From Spirochaetaceae bacterium (GTDB lineage Bacteria; Spirochaetota; Spirochaetia; SZUA-6; Fen-1364): a stretch of 13,907 nt of DNA. Below the pieces are notes generated by a model that was given only the letters and a program-made list of their open reading frames with translations, had not been told where the DNA came from and searched no databases. Location of the stretch: positions 1 to 13,907 of the forward strand of contig PMDT01000231.1 of NCBI GenBank assembly GCA_003154555.1, given 5' to 3'. The position numbers were made by a program, and so were the translations under genes. Positions 1 through 6,542 of the stretch are shown piece by piece (positions within the stretch are counted from its first letter, which is position 1; each line of letters starts with the position of its first letter).

Positions 1-1315
1 CGCCCACGTCAATGCCGCGCGTCGGGTCATCCATGATGAGCACCTTGGGCTTGGACATGAGCCACTTGGAGATGACGACCTTCTGCTGGTTGCCCCCGCT
101 GAGAAGGCCCACTTTCTGCTCCCTGTCGCGCGCGGCGATCGACATGCGCGTGATGTATCCGTCGGCCAGCGCATTCTCCGCGCCCCGGCTGAGAAGGCCG
201 TTGCGCAACACGCTGCGGATCCTCATCATGGGGATGTTCTCCCGCAGCGACAAGCCCGCGAAGATCCCGTCCGCGCGCCGTTCCTCGGGGACCATGGAGA
301 AACCCGCCCTCAGCGCGCCACGCACACCGCGGCGGGCCAGAGGCTTGCCGTTCACCAGGATATCCCCCTCGTACTCGTCAATGCCATAGAGCACACGGGC
401 CACTTCGGTCTTACCGGAGCCCACGAGGCCGTAGAATCCGAGGATCTCTCCGGCAGCGAGCTCGAAGCTCACCGCCCGGAGCTTGGCGTTTGAGACGTTT
501 CGCACCGCGAGGAGCTTCCGCGCGTGACCCGTGTCGGGCCGGGGCGCGTAGCTTTCCACGACGACCTTTCCGAGCATCAGGCGCACCAGCTCCAGGCACG
601 CCTCGGGAATGTCATGGCAGGCGCGGCTTATGGCGGCGACCTCGCGCGTGTCAACGATCTGCCCGTCGCGGAACACGGTCACGACGTCGCCGATCTCGAA
701 GACCTCCGAGAGCTTGTGGGAGATATAGATGATCGTCATCCCCCCCGCCTTCAGCTTTCGGATGACGGAGAACAGCCGCCGCACCTCTTCCTCGCTGAGC
801 GCCGCGGTCGGCTCGTCCATGATGAGGAGAGAGCAGTTCGTGGAGACCGCCTTGGCGATCTCGATCACCTGCTTCTGCGCGACGCTGAGACGTGAGACCA
901 TGCTCTCCATGCCGATCGAGGGGTCCAGGCCGCGAAGAATCTCCTCAACCCCCTCCATGTTCCGGGAGCGCCGGATGAAGCCGAGGCGGCTTTCCTCCTT
1001 GCCGAGGGTGAGGTTTTCCCGGACCGTCAGGTCGTCCACGACGTTCAGCTCCTGGTAGAGGACGCTGATCCCGCTGGCCATGGCGGCCCCGACGTTGAGC
1101 GGCTCAAAGGGACGGCCGTCCAGGATCAGGTCCCCCGCCGACCGCTGATGCGCTCCCGTGAGGGTCTTGATGAACGTGGATTTGCCCGACCCGTTCTCTC
1201 CGACAATGCAGTGCACGCTGTGGCGTCGGATCCCGAGGCTGACGCCGTCCAGAGCGAGCACGCCGGGGAAGCGCTTGGTGAGGCCCCGGACCTCGAGGAG
1301 CAACTCGTCACCCAT
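1..1315 (-). CDS. Sugar ABC transporter ATP-binding protein, RbsA/MglA type (3' end outside window)
   Basis: Double-NBD ATPase that energises uptake by the permease and binding protein encoded just upstream. The first 438 residues are visible; the C-terminus lies beyond the left edge (family length is about 500). NBD1 shows Walker A GENGSGKST (39-47, K45), Q-loop Q88, signature LSVAQKQ (143-149), Walker B LLIMDEPT (D167, E168) and H-loop H200. NBD2 shows GLVGSGKT (296-303), signature LSGGNQQ (405-411) and LIMDDPTRG (D429, D430). NBD2 is odd: family members usually have Arg at the Walker A Lys position and Glu after the Walker B Asp, while here there is K302 and D430. The ATG at 1315 lies 6 bp after the permease stop, and its GGAGAG Shine-Dalgarno is inside the permease's last codons, so the genes are cotranscribed. 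The family assignment is very sure. The substrate is unknown, and xylose, ribose or polyol types are all possible. Confidence 0.95.
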   Translation of the reverse strand, partial: MGDELLLEVRGLTKRFPGVLALDGVSLGIRRHSVHCIVGENGSGKSTFIKTLTGAHQRSAGDLILDGRPFEPLNVGAAMASGISVLYQELNVVDDLTVRENLTLGKEESRLGFIRRSRNMEGVEEILRGLDPSIGMESMVSRLSVAQKQVIEIAKAVSTNCSLLIMDEPTAALSEEEVRRLFSVIRKLKAGGMTIIYISHKLSEVFEIGDVVTVFRDGQIVDTREVAAISRACHDIPEACLELVRLMLGKVVVESYAPRPDTGHARKLLAVRNVSNAKLRAVSFELAAGEILGFYGLVGSGKTEVARVLYGIDEYEGDILVNGKPLARRGVRGALRAGFSMVPEERRADGIFAGLSLRENIPMMRIRSVLRNGLLSRGAENALADGYITRMSIAARDREQKVGLLSGGNQQKVVISKWLMSKPKVLIMDDPTRGIDVG

Positions 1316-1321
1316 GGTCTT

Positions 1322-2287
1322 TCATGCTCTCCTGCGCACGGTCTGATCGATCAGCACGGCGCCGATGAGGATCACGCCGTAGGCGATGGTCTGGTAGAAG
1401 TACGGAACGCCGAAGAGGTTCAGGCCGTTGGCCGCCAGGCCGACGATGAGCGCCCCGAGGAGGACCCCAATAAGGGAACCTTCCCCGCCCATCATGCTGG
1501 TGCCGCCCAGCACGATGGCCACGATCACGTTGAACTCCATCCCTTCGGCGATGTTCGGGAACGCCGAGCCGACCCGGGAGACCTGGATGACCCCGCAGAG
1601 CCCGGCGAGTGCCGCAACAAGAACATAGAGTACCATGATCACGCCGACGACGTTGATGCCGGACAGCCGCGCCGCCGAGGGGTTGCCGCCGATGGCGTAA
1701 CTGAGCCTGCCGAGGACGGTCTTCTTCTCCACGAAGAGGAACAGGGCAAACACCGCCACCATGAAGAGGATGATGATCGGCACCTGGCCGAAGACCATCG
1801 TTCTGCCGAACTCCGCAAAGTTCGACGGGAGCCCGGCCGTGATGTTTGCCCCTCCGTCCCAACGGGCAATCAGGAAGGCAAAACCGCGCGCCGCGTACAT
1901 CGTGGCAATCGTGGCGACGACAGGGGTCACTTTGAGCAGGCCGACCATGATCCCATTGAAGGCGCCCCACGCCGCGGCCATGAGGCAGCAGGCAATGATG
2001 GAGACCCCGATCGGCACGCCATGCTTCGTGAGGTACGCGTGCATGATCGCGGAGAAGGCGAGCACGGCGCCGACGCTGAGGTCGAAGTTGCCCGTGAGCA
2101 TCAGGAGATTCGCCGCGGAGGCGATGATCAGGATCACGGACACCTGCATGAGGATGTTCGTGAAGTTGCGGATCGCGAAGAAGTTCGGCGCCACGAGGGA
2201 CAGGAAGAGGAAGATCACCGCCAGGATGGCAAGAAGAACGAGCTTCTGCACATCGAGCGTACGGTACCGCGTCGTCGTATTGACCAT
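1322..2287 (-). CDS. Sugar ABC transporter permease, RbsC family
   Basis: Inner-membrane permease of 321 residues, the usual length for the BPD_transp_2 (RbsC/XylH) family. Hydrophobic segments run through almost the whole chain, for example about 15-33, 48-65, 95-118, 169-186, 213-232, 254-262, 273-285 and 301-313. Family motifs are GNFDLSVG (66-73, normally G-I-D-L-S-V-G), YAIGGNPSAARLSGI (198-212) and GGTSMMGGEGS (261-271). The start is ATG at 2287 with a GGAGG at 2301-2305, a rather long spacer of 13 nt. It lies between the binding protein and the ATPase genes. A hairpin with a T-rich tail upstream (2323-2359) should lower its transcript level relative to the binding protein. It probably works as a homodimer with the ATPase. 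The family is certain and the substrate is not. Confidence 0.95.
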   Translation of the reverse strand: MVNTTTRYRTLDVQKLVLLAILAVIFLFLSLVAPNFFAIRNFTNILMQVSVILIIASAANLLMLTGNFDLSVGAVLAFSAIMHAYLTKHGVPIGVSIIACCLMAAAWGAFNGIMVGLLKVTPVVATIATMYAARGFAFLIARWDGGANITAGLPSNFAEFGRTMVFGQVPIIILFMVAVFALFLFVEKKTVLGRLSYAIGGNPSAARLSGINVVGVIMVLYVLVAALAGLCGVIQVSRVGSAFPNIAEGMEFNVIVAIVLGGTSMMGGEGSLIGVLLGALIVGLAANGLNLFGVPYFYQTIAYGVILIGAVLIDQTVRRRA

Positions 2288-2322
2288 GGCTTTTCCGGAT
2301 CCTCCCTGCTGCCGTGGACTCT

Positions 2323-2359
2323 GGAAAGAAGGGCCGCCGCCGCGTGCGCGACGGCGCCC
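2323..2359 (-). terminator. Intercistronic terminator-like hairpin after the sugar-binding protein gene
   Basis: On the minus strand, positions 2359-2331 fold into a GC stem. GGGC pairs with GCCC, then GCCG pairs with CGGC across a one-base bulge, then a G-T pair and three more GC pairs close on a 4-nt loop. This is about 12 pairs in total. It is followed by TTCTTTCC (2330-2323), a broken T-tract. It lies 28 bp past the binding-protein stop and before the permease. Partial termination or 3'-end protection here would give more binding protein than membrane components, as known for other binding-protein operons. Its function is inferred from shape only. Confidence 0.5.
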
Positions 2360-2387
2360 TATCCGTGCATTCGCGCGACGCGCGCTA

Positions 2388-3461
2388 CTACTTGCTTGCC
2401 TTCGCGACCTCGTCCTTGAGGCTTCCCGTGAAGAGATAGTTCACCTCGAGGAAGCGCTGGGCCTCGTCAATCGTGCTGTTCCAGTAATCGAACTCGCGGC
2501 TCAACACCTGCGTCTCGGCGTACTTGTTCGGGTCGATCTTGCCCGTGATCATGCCGATCATGGTGTCCATCTCGGCATAGGCGACGTCCCGCACGGCTCC
2601 GTGCGTCAGTTTGAACGAGCTGTTGGGATTGTAGATCTGCGCCATGGCAGATACGTTCGCGTCGAGCCCCGCGATCACTTCCGTAAGGGGCACGCCGTTG
2701 TTCATCTTGCCGCGGCCGAGCTGCTGGCAGGCGGAGAGAGCGCCGAGACCCATCTCGTCGTTCCCGCCGAAGATGATGTTGATCTTCGGATCCTTCTGCA
2801 GCGCGTCGAGGGTGAGCTCCATGGACTTCACGGTGGAGCTTTCGCCGTTCAGCTGGCCCACGAGGACGGCGGTCGGATCCACGTTCTTCACGCCCTGGAA
2901 GAAAGGCCCGGTCCTCATCTCTTCGATCTGCGCGAACTTGCCGAAGTCCAGCATGAACACGCGGCACTGCGTCCCGGGATGGGCCTTCAGCCACTGCGTC
3001 GCGGCGACCTCGCCCATTCTCTGGGAGCTCGGCCCTTCGAGGGGCTGAACGTGCGGCGCGATCATCTCGGACGGCCGGATGAGGGTCGTCACGGCAGGAA
3101 TGCCCTTCGCGCGCGCCATCTTGATGGCCGTGGTGGTCAGGCCCGTGTTGGGGTTGTGCAGCGAAATGGCCTGGACCTTCTGCTGGATCAGGTTCTCCAC
3201 CGCCGCCATGGTCGCATCGTCTTTCCCCTGGCCGTCGAGGACGATAACCTTCGCGTTATACATCTTCTTGCCGTACTCGACGATCTGCTTCGCAACGGCC
3301 TGGTGGTACTGCGCCTCGAAGGTGTACACGATGTGTCCAACGACGTAGCTGGGCTTCCCGCCGACCCAGCCGTTGTCGTCCTCCTTCGCCCCGTTTGCGA
3401 ACGCTATGCCTGACGCCATCAGGGCGAGGGCGAGCGTTGTCAAGAGAATCTTCTTCGCCAT
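2388..3461 (-). CDS. Periplasmic sugar-binding protein (RbsB-like, Peripla_BP_4)
   Basis: Substrate-binding component of the ABC importer, 357 residues. It has an N-terminal signal peptide: K3-K4, a hydrophobic core at about 5-19, and a likely signal peptidase I site after AFA (20-22), giving a mature start NGAKEDD. There is no lipobox Cys. The body has type 1 periplasmic binding protein features: the early VVGHIVYTFEAQYHQAVAKQ strand-helix, VIVLDGQGKDD, LIQQKVQAISLHNPN, GIPAVTTL, IIFGGNDEMGLGALSA and the hinge-side VIAGLDANVSAMAQI. The start ATG at 3461 is fixed by AGGAGGAG at 3465-3472. The NGAKE mature terminus is typical of spirochaete sugar-binding proteins as I recall them. The gene follows the kinase after 44 bp and precedes the permease. 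The ligand is unknown. The relatives that come to mind bind ribose, AI-2, xylose or polyols. Confidence 0.93.
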   Translation of the reverse strand: MAKKILLTTLALALMASGIAFANGAKEDDNGWVGGKPSYVVGHIVYTFEAQYHQAVAKQIVEYGKKMYNAKVIVLDGQGKDDATMAAVENLIQQKVQAISLHNPNTGLTTTAIKMARAKGIPAVTTLIRPSEMIAPHVQPLEGPSSQRMGEVAATQWLKAHPGTQCRVFMLDFGKFAQIEEMRTGPFFQGVKNVDPTAVLVGQLNGESSTVKSMELTLDALQKDPKINIIFGGNDEMGLGALSACQQLGRGKMNNGVPLTEVIAGLDANVSAMAQIYNPNSSFKLTHGAVRDVAYAEMDTMIGMITGKIDPNKYAETQVLSREFDYWNSTIDEAQRFLEVNYLFTGSLKDEVAKASK

Positions 3462-3464
3462 TTT

Positions 3465-3472
3465 CTCCTCCT
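3465..3472 (-). promoter_or_regulatory. Strong ribosome binding site of the sugar-binding protein gene
   Basis: AGGAGGAG on the minus strand, 5 nt between the AGGAGG core and the ATG. It is the strongest Shine-Dalgarno of the transporter operon, in keeping with the high protein level needed for a periplasmic binding protein. Confidence 0.8.
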
Positions 3473-3484
3473 ATCGATCTATCG

Positions 3485-3501
3485 CCGGCCTAACAGGCCG
3501 G
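3485..3501 (-). repeat. Perfect 7-bp inverted repeat between kinase and binding-protein genes
   Basis: CCGGCCT, a 3-nt spacer, then AGGCCGG, inside the 44-bp gap after the kinase stop. No T-tract follows on the minus strand, so it is not a classical terminator. It may block 3'-5' exonucleases or mark an RNA processing point just 5' of the binding-protein ribosome site. The role is inferred. Confidence 0.5.
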
Positions 3502-3505
3502 ATTG

Positions 3506-5047
3506 TCACCCTTGCATCTGCGCCAGGGTGGCGAACACACCACCCCGGTCCAGCCCCTCGTAGGCGCGGCAGTACGCGTCGTACAGCCGTGCGTAGGTTT
3601 CCACGTTCGCCGCCACGGGATCGAAGCGCTCGCCCAGCCGGACCATGGCGTCCGCTCCCGCCTCCACGCTGGGAAAGATACCCGCACCCACGGCCCCGAG
3701 GATCGCCCCGCCGAGCACCGTCGCGTCGGTGACCTTCAGCGTGGTCACCGGCACCCCGTACACGTCGGCCTGGATCTGGTTCCATACCCGCGAGCGGGTC
3801 GGCCCGCCGAGAATGCGCGCCTCGGTCACGGCGACCCCGGAGCGCACCATGGAGCTCATCATGTCCTTCATGTCGAGAGTGATGCCCTCCATGAAGGCGC
3901 GCGCCAGGGCGAACCTGTCGTGGGAGAAGGTCAGGCCGAGGATCGTGCCGCGCGCCGACGGGTTGTACCGCGGCGTGGCAGCGGCTGCGAAGTACGGCAG
4001 CACGAGGAGCCCGCGGGATCCTGCCGGCACGGCAGCGATCCTCTCGTTCATGAGCTCGTAGAAACTGCTCCCCTTCTTTTCCGCCTCGATCGCCTCGAGG
4101 CCGCCTATCTGCTCCTTGTACCAGCGGTACACGCTGGCCGCGGCGGCCTGGTAGCCCTCGAGGAGCCACCGGCCGGCGACGGGGTGGGCGGTCACCATGA
4201 CCCTGCCGGCAGGGTCACGGAAGGGAGCGTCGAGAAACGCCGTCACCGCTCCGGCCGTACCCATTGATACCGACACCAGACCCGTGCGGACGATCCCCGC
4301 GCCCACGGCACCGGCACTCTGGTCCCCCGCGCCGACGCTCACAGGCGTGCCCGCGACCAGGCCAACGCGTTTGGCCGCGGCTGCCGAGATCTTCGCCACG
4401 GGCGTTGTCGACGGGCGCGGAACGGGGAGGAGCGCCGCGGGGATCTCGAATCGCGTAAGAATCTCCTCATCCCATCGGCCCGCGACGGAGTCGAAAAAGC
4501 CGAAAAAGCCGGCGTCGTTCCAGTCCACCACGAAGTCGTCGGCTCCGAGGGCGCGCACAAAGTAGTCGTGCATCTGCACCACCCGCCGGGTCTTCTTCCA
4601 CGAATCCGGCTCGTTCCGACGCACCCACATCATCTTGGAGAGCAGCCACGTCGTGCTGTTGGGGTACCCCGTGCGACGGTAATACTCCGCCTCGTCCATG
4701 CGCGCGGCAATCTCCCTCACTTCCGCGGAGGCACGGTTGTCCTGCCACGAAATCATGGGGCGCACCTGGCGCTCGCGGTCGTCCAGGAAAATACCGCAGC
4801 AGCGCTGCGCGGACAGCGACAGGGACGCGATGGCGGCCGGCGCGACGCCGCTGGCCCGCACCGCCTCCGCCATGGCCTGCATGGTCGATTCCACCAGGAG
4901 ATCGGCGTCCTGCTCGACCCAACCAGGTCGGGGGTACGTGCAGGGGTACTCGCGGTAGCCCGAGCCCAGGGCGTTGCCCTGCAGGTCGAAGACCATGCCC
5001 TTGGCTCCCGAGGTCCCGATGTCGATTCCGGCCAGGTACGTCGCCAC
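3506..5047 (-). CDS. FGGY-family carbohydrate kinase (xylulokinase-like)
   Basis: Cytoplasmic ATP-dependent sugar kinase of 513 residues, full length for FGGY kinases. The N-terminal half has the ATP phosphate-binding loop GIDIGTSGAKG (7-17, D9), substrate-pocket W-x-D-N-R (101-105) and the catalytic base D242 in GAGDQSAGAVGAG (239-251). The C-terminal half has SMGTAG (261-266), LPYFAAAATPRYNPSARG (350-367) and the FGGY signature segment around GGPTRSRVWNQIQADV (414-429). The start is GTG at 5047. Its AAGGGAG site overlaps the TAA stop of the dehydrogenase gene 11 bp upstream, so translation is likely coupled. Next to an alcohol dehydrogenase and an RbsABC-type importer, it plausibly phosphorylates an imported or newly formed ketose or polyol. 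The LPYF loop differs from classical xylulokinase (which has S-G-E-R-T-P), so xylulose is not assured. An AI-2 kinase-like role is a weaker alternative. Confidence 0.93.
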   Translation of the reverse strand: MATYLAGIDIGTSGAKGMVFDLQGNALGSGYREYPCTYPRPGWVEQDADLLVESTMQAMAEAVRASGVAPAAIASLSLSAQRCCGIFLDDRERQVRPMISWQDNRASAEVREIAARMDEAEYYRRTGYPNSTTWLLSKMMWVRRNEPDSWKKTRRVVQMHDYFVRALGADDFVVDWNDAGFFGFFDSVAGRWDEEILTRFEIPAALLPVPRPSTTPVAKISAAAAKRVGLVAGTPVSVGAGDQSAGAVGAGIVRTGLVSVSMGTAGAVTAFLDAPFRDPAGRVMVTAHPVAGRWLLEGYQAAAASVYRWYKEQIGGLEAIEAEKKGSSFYELMNERIAAVPAGSRGLLVLPYFAAAATPRYNPSARGTILGLTFSHDRFALARAFMEGITLDMKDMMSSMVRSGVAVTEARILGGPTRSRVWNQIQADVYGVPVTTLKVTDATVLGGAILGAVGAGIFPSVEAGADAMVRLGERFDPVAANVETYARLYDAYCRAYEGLDRGGVFATLAQMQG

Positions 5048-5058
5048 GCGTGTCTCCC

Positions 5059-6240
5059 TTACAGCGATTTCCTGTACATCGCGACCACGTCCGCCCTGTC
5101 GAGCGACTTGAGGCTGCAGTTGAGGCAGCCGCTCATTGTTTTGAAGGCGGAGTCGGTCATGGCCTCGATCATGGACTCATTCACGCCGAGGTCCCGCATG
5201 CTCACCCGGCAGCCGAACCTCTGCAGCGTGCTGATGAGTGCCTCGGGCGAGCGTCGGGCGAGCTCCTCGGCGGACATGCCGGGCTTTGCCTGTCCCAGGA
5301 GTCGGGTCACCTCTGCGTAGCGCGTGATGTCGGCGTCCCAGGTCTTCTCCATGTACGCGGGTCCGACAGCGGCCATCGTCAGGCCGTGAGGCGCGTCGGT
5401 CTGGCCGCCGATGCTGTGCCCCAGCGCGTGGATGCCGACCGTGGAAGACTTGCCTTCCCCGATGGCGATCCCGGCCATGGTGTTCGCCCACGCGAGGCGG
5501 CTCCTGGCCTCCAGGTCCTTGCCGTTGTCCATGGCCGTGCCGAGATTCTCCACGACCAGGCGGATCGCTTCGCGGGAGAACAGGTCGGTGAAGGGCGTTG
5601 CCACGTTCGCGATGAACGCCTCCATGGCGTGAAAGAGCACGTCAATGCCCGTGTTGCGCGTCACCTCGCGGGGCAGGGACACCATGAGCTCGGGGTCCAC
5701 GATCGCAACCCGCGCCATCGTACTGTCGTTTCCCGTGCCGGGTTTCTCATGATGCTTCGTGTTGGTGATGACCCACCACGGGGTGGTTTCGGAGCCCGTG
5801 CCGGCCGTCGTGGTCACACAGACGATGGGGAAGGCAGGCGTTGTATCCTGCAGGCTGGCGCGGGGTCCGCCGGCCAGGTAGTCGAGGATGGTGCCGCCGC
5901 CCTGGGCAGCGAGGAAGGCGACCGCCTTCGCCGAGTCCATCGAGCTGCCGCCGCCGAGCCCCACGGTGAAGTCGCACTTTTGTTTCAGGAAGGCCGCGGC
6001 CTGCCGATCTATATCGACGTCCTTCGGGTTCGGATCCACGTCGTCGGAGACGACGACCTCGACGCCGCCCTGCCTGAGCAGGTCGGCCGCCCGATCCAGG
6101 ATACCCGTCTGCTTCATGGTTTGCTTTGCCGCAAGGAGCATCGCCTTTTTCCCCATGCCCGGGGAGATTTCTTTCAGCCGCTTCAGCTCTCCAGATCCGA
6201 AAAAAACCCTTGTCGGCACGCTGAAATCGAACGCCTTCAT
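5059..6240 (-). CDS. Iron-containing (group III) alcohol dehydrogenase
   Basis: NAD(P)-dependent, metal-activated alcohol/polyol dehydrogenase or aldehyde reductase, 393 residues, standard length. The N-terminal Rossmann-like part has FGSGEL (15-20), GGGSSMDSAKA (96-106) and TTAGTGSE (144-151). The C-terminal helical part carries the metal ligands seen in FucO-type enzymes: D200 and H204 (GIDVLFHAMEA), H271 and H285 (GIHALGHSIGG...APHG), plus the conserved H275. All four ligands are present, so the protein should be active. The start ATG at 6240 is preceded by AAAGGAG at 6247-6253, 6 nt away. It is the first gene of the operon behind the promoter at 6314-6342. With the sugar kinase directly downstream, polyol-ketose interconversion is a reasonable guess. 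A general lactaldehyde, propanediol or butanol dehydrogenase role is also possible. Confidence 0.94.
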   Translation of the reverse strand: MKAFDFSVPTRVFFGSGELKRLKEISPGMGKKAMLLAAKQTMKQTGILDRAADLLRQGGVEVVVSDDVDPNPKDVDIDRQAAAFLKQKCDFTVGLGGGSSMDSAKAVAFLAAQGGGTILDYLAGGPRASLQDTTPAFPIVCVTTTAGTGSETTPWWVITNTKHHEKPGTGNDSTMARVAIVDPELMVSLPREVTRNTGIDVLFHAMEAFIANVATPFTDLFSREAIRLVVENLGTAMDNGKDLEARSRLAWANTMAGIAIGEGKSSTVGIHALGHSIGGQTDAPHGLTMAAVGPAYMEKTWDADITRYAEVTRLLGQAKPGMSAEELARRSPEALISTLQRFGCRVSMRDLGVNESMIEAMTDSAFKTMSGCLNCSLKSLDRADVVAMYRKSL

Positions 6241-6313
6241 CTCCTGCTCCTTTGGGATCGCAAATTATAAACCAATTCGATATTTGTTCTACAGGTCAAA
6301 GATACGAGCCCAG

Positions 6314-6360
6314 AATATGGCATACCACATTATCGTTGTCAAGAAAAAGTTATTTTATTT
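6314..6360 (-). promoter_or_regulatory. Sigma-70 type promoter of the dehydrogenase-kinase-transporter operon
   Basis: On the minus strand: TTGACA (6342-6337, perfect -35), a 17-bp spacer, CATATT (6319-6314, 4 of 6 matches to TATAAT). The 18 bases upstream of the -35 (6360-6343) are A/T tracts resembling an UP element. Transcription would start near 6307, giving a leader of about 66 nt before the ATG at 6240. An imperfect dyad (ATGTGGTATGCCATAT, 12 of 16 positions symmetric) covers the end of the spacer and the -10, and could be an operator. A separate TATAAT at 6264-6269 has no matching -35. Confidence 0.7.
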
Positions 6361-6373
6361 GCTATATGGCAAA

Positions 6374-6505
6374 GTGACCATTCTGGTGAATCCGCTCATT
6401 CCGGGGGCGGAGAAAGCCACCGTGGTCCTGGTGGCGCTGCGCGGGCGCTGGGTCATTATGCTCTTGGTGGACGAGGCGGTCGCCGAGGTACTCCTGGCGA
6501 CATAA
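6374..6505 (+). pseudogene. Coding-like fragment of unknown origin (possible gene remnant or very small protein)
   Basis: From the GTG at 6374 to the TAA at 6503-6505 the frame gives 43 residues, rich in hydrophobic residues and including TVVLVALRGRWVIMLLVDEA. Codon positions look coding: the third position is nearly all G/C, the second is low in GC, and the first is rich in G. No ribosome binding site precedes the GTG, nor the in-frame ATG at 6317 that lies inside the AT-rich promoter region. A GC hairpin follows the stop. I do not recognise the peptide. It may be the 3' end of a gene whose 5' part was replaced, or chance. Confidence 0.22.
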
Positions 6506-6514
6506 GCCGTCTCA

Positions 6515-6529
6515 CCCCGCCGGGCGGGG
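6515..6529. terminator. GC-rich hairpin between the lipoprotein gene and the coding-like fragment
   Basis: CCCCGCCGGGCGGGG folds into six GC pairs (6515-6520 with 6524-6529) with a 3-nt loop. It lies 13 bp beyond the lipoprotein stop on the minus strand and 9 bp beyond the plus-strand fragment stop. There is no T-tract on either side, so efficient factor-independent termination is uncertain. Confidence 0.4.
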
Positions 6530-6542
6530 GAGGGAATCGGCC

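Larger units (their letters stand above)
6241..6542. other. Intergenic region between dehydrogenase and lipoprotein genes
   Basis: A 302-bp stretch without a confident gene. The part at 6255-6370 is strikingly AT-rich against its surroundings and contains the operon promoter on the minus strand. The part at 6374-6505 returns to high GC and reads like coding sequence on the plus strand. The last part holds a GC-rich hairpin (6515-6529) just past the lipoprotein stop. Confidence 0.6.

Noticed and set aside
1148..3413. Long plus-strand open frames (423 and 550 codons) across the transporter genes
   Set aside because: They lie antisense to the permease and binding-protein genes, are rich in His/Arg/Asp/Glu as expected of complementary frames, and have no family motifs or ribosome sites.
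6264..6269. Perfect TATAAT on the minus strand close to the dehydrogenase gene
   Set aside because: No -35 match at 16-18 bp, and the start of transcription would fall almost on the ribosome site; the upstream TTGACA promoter is better.
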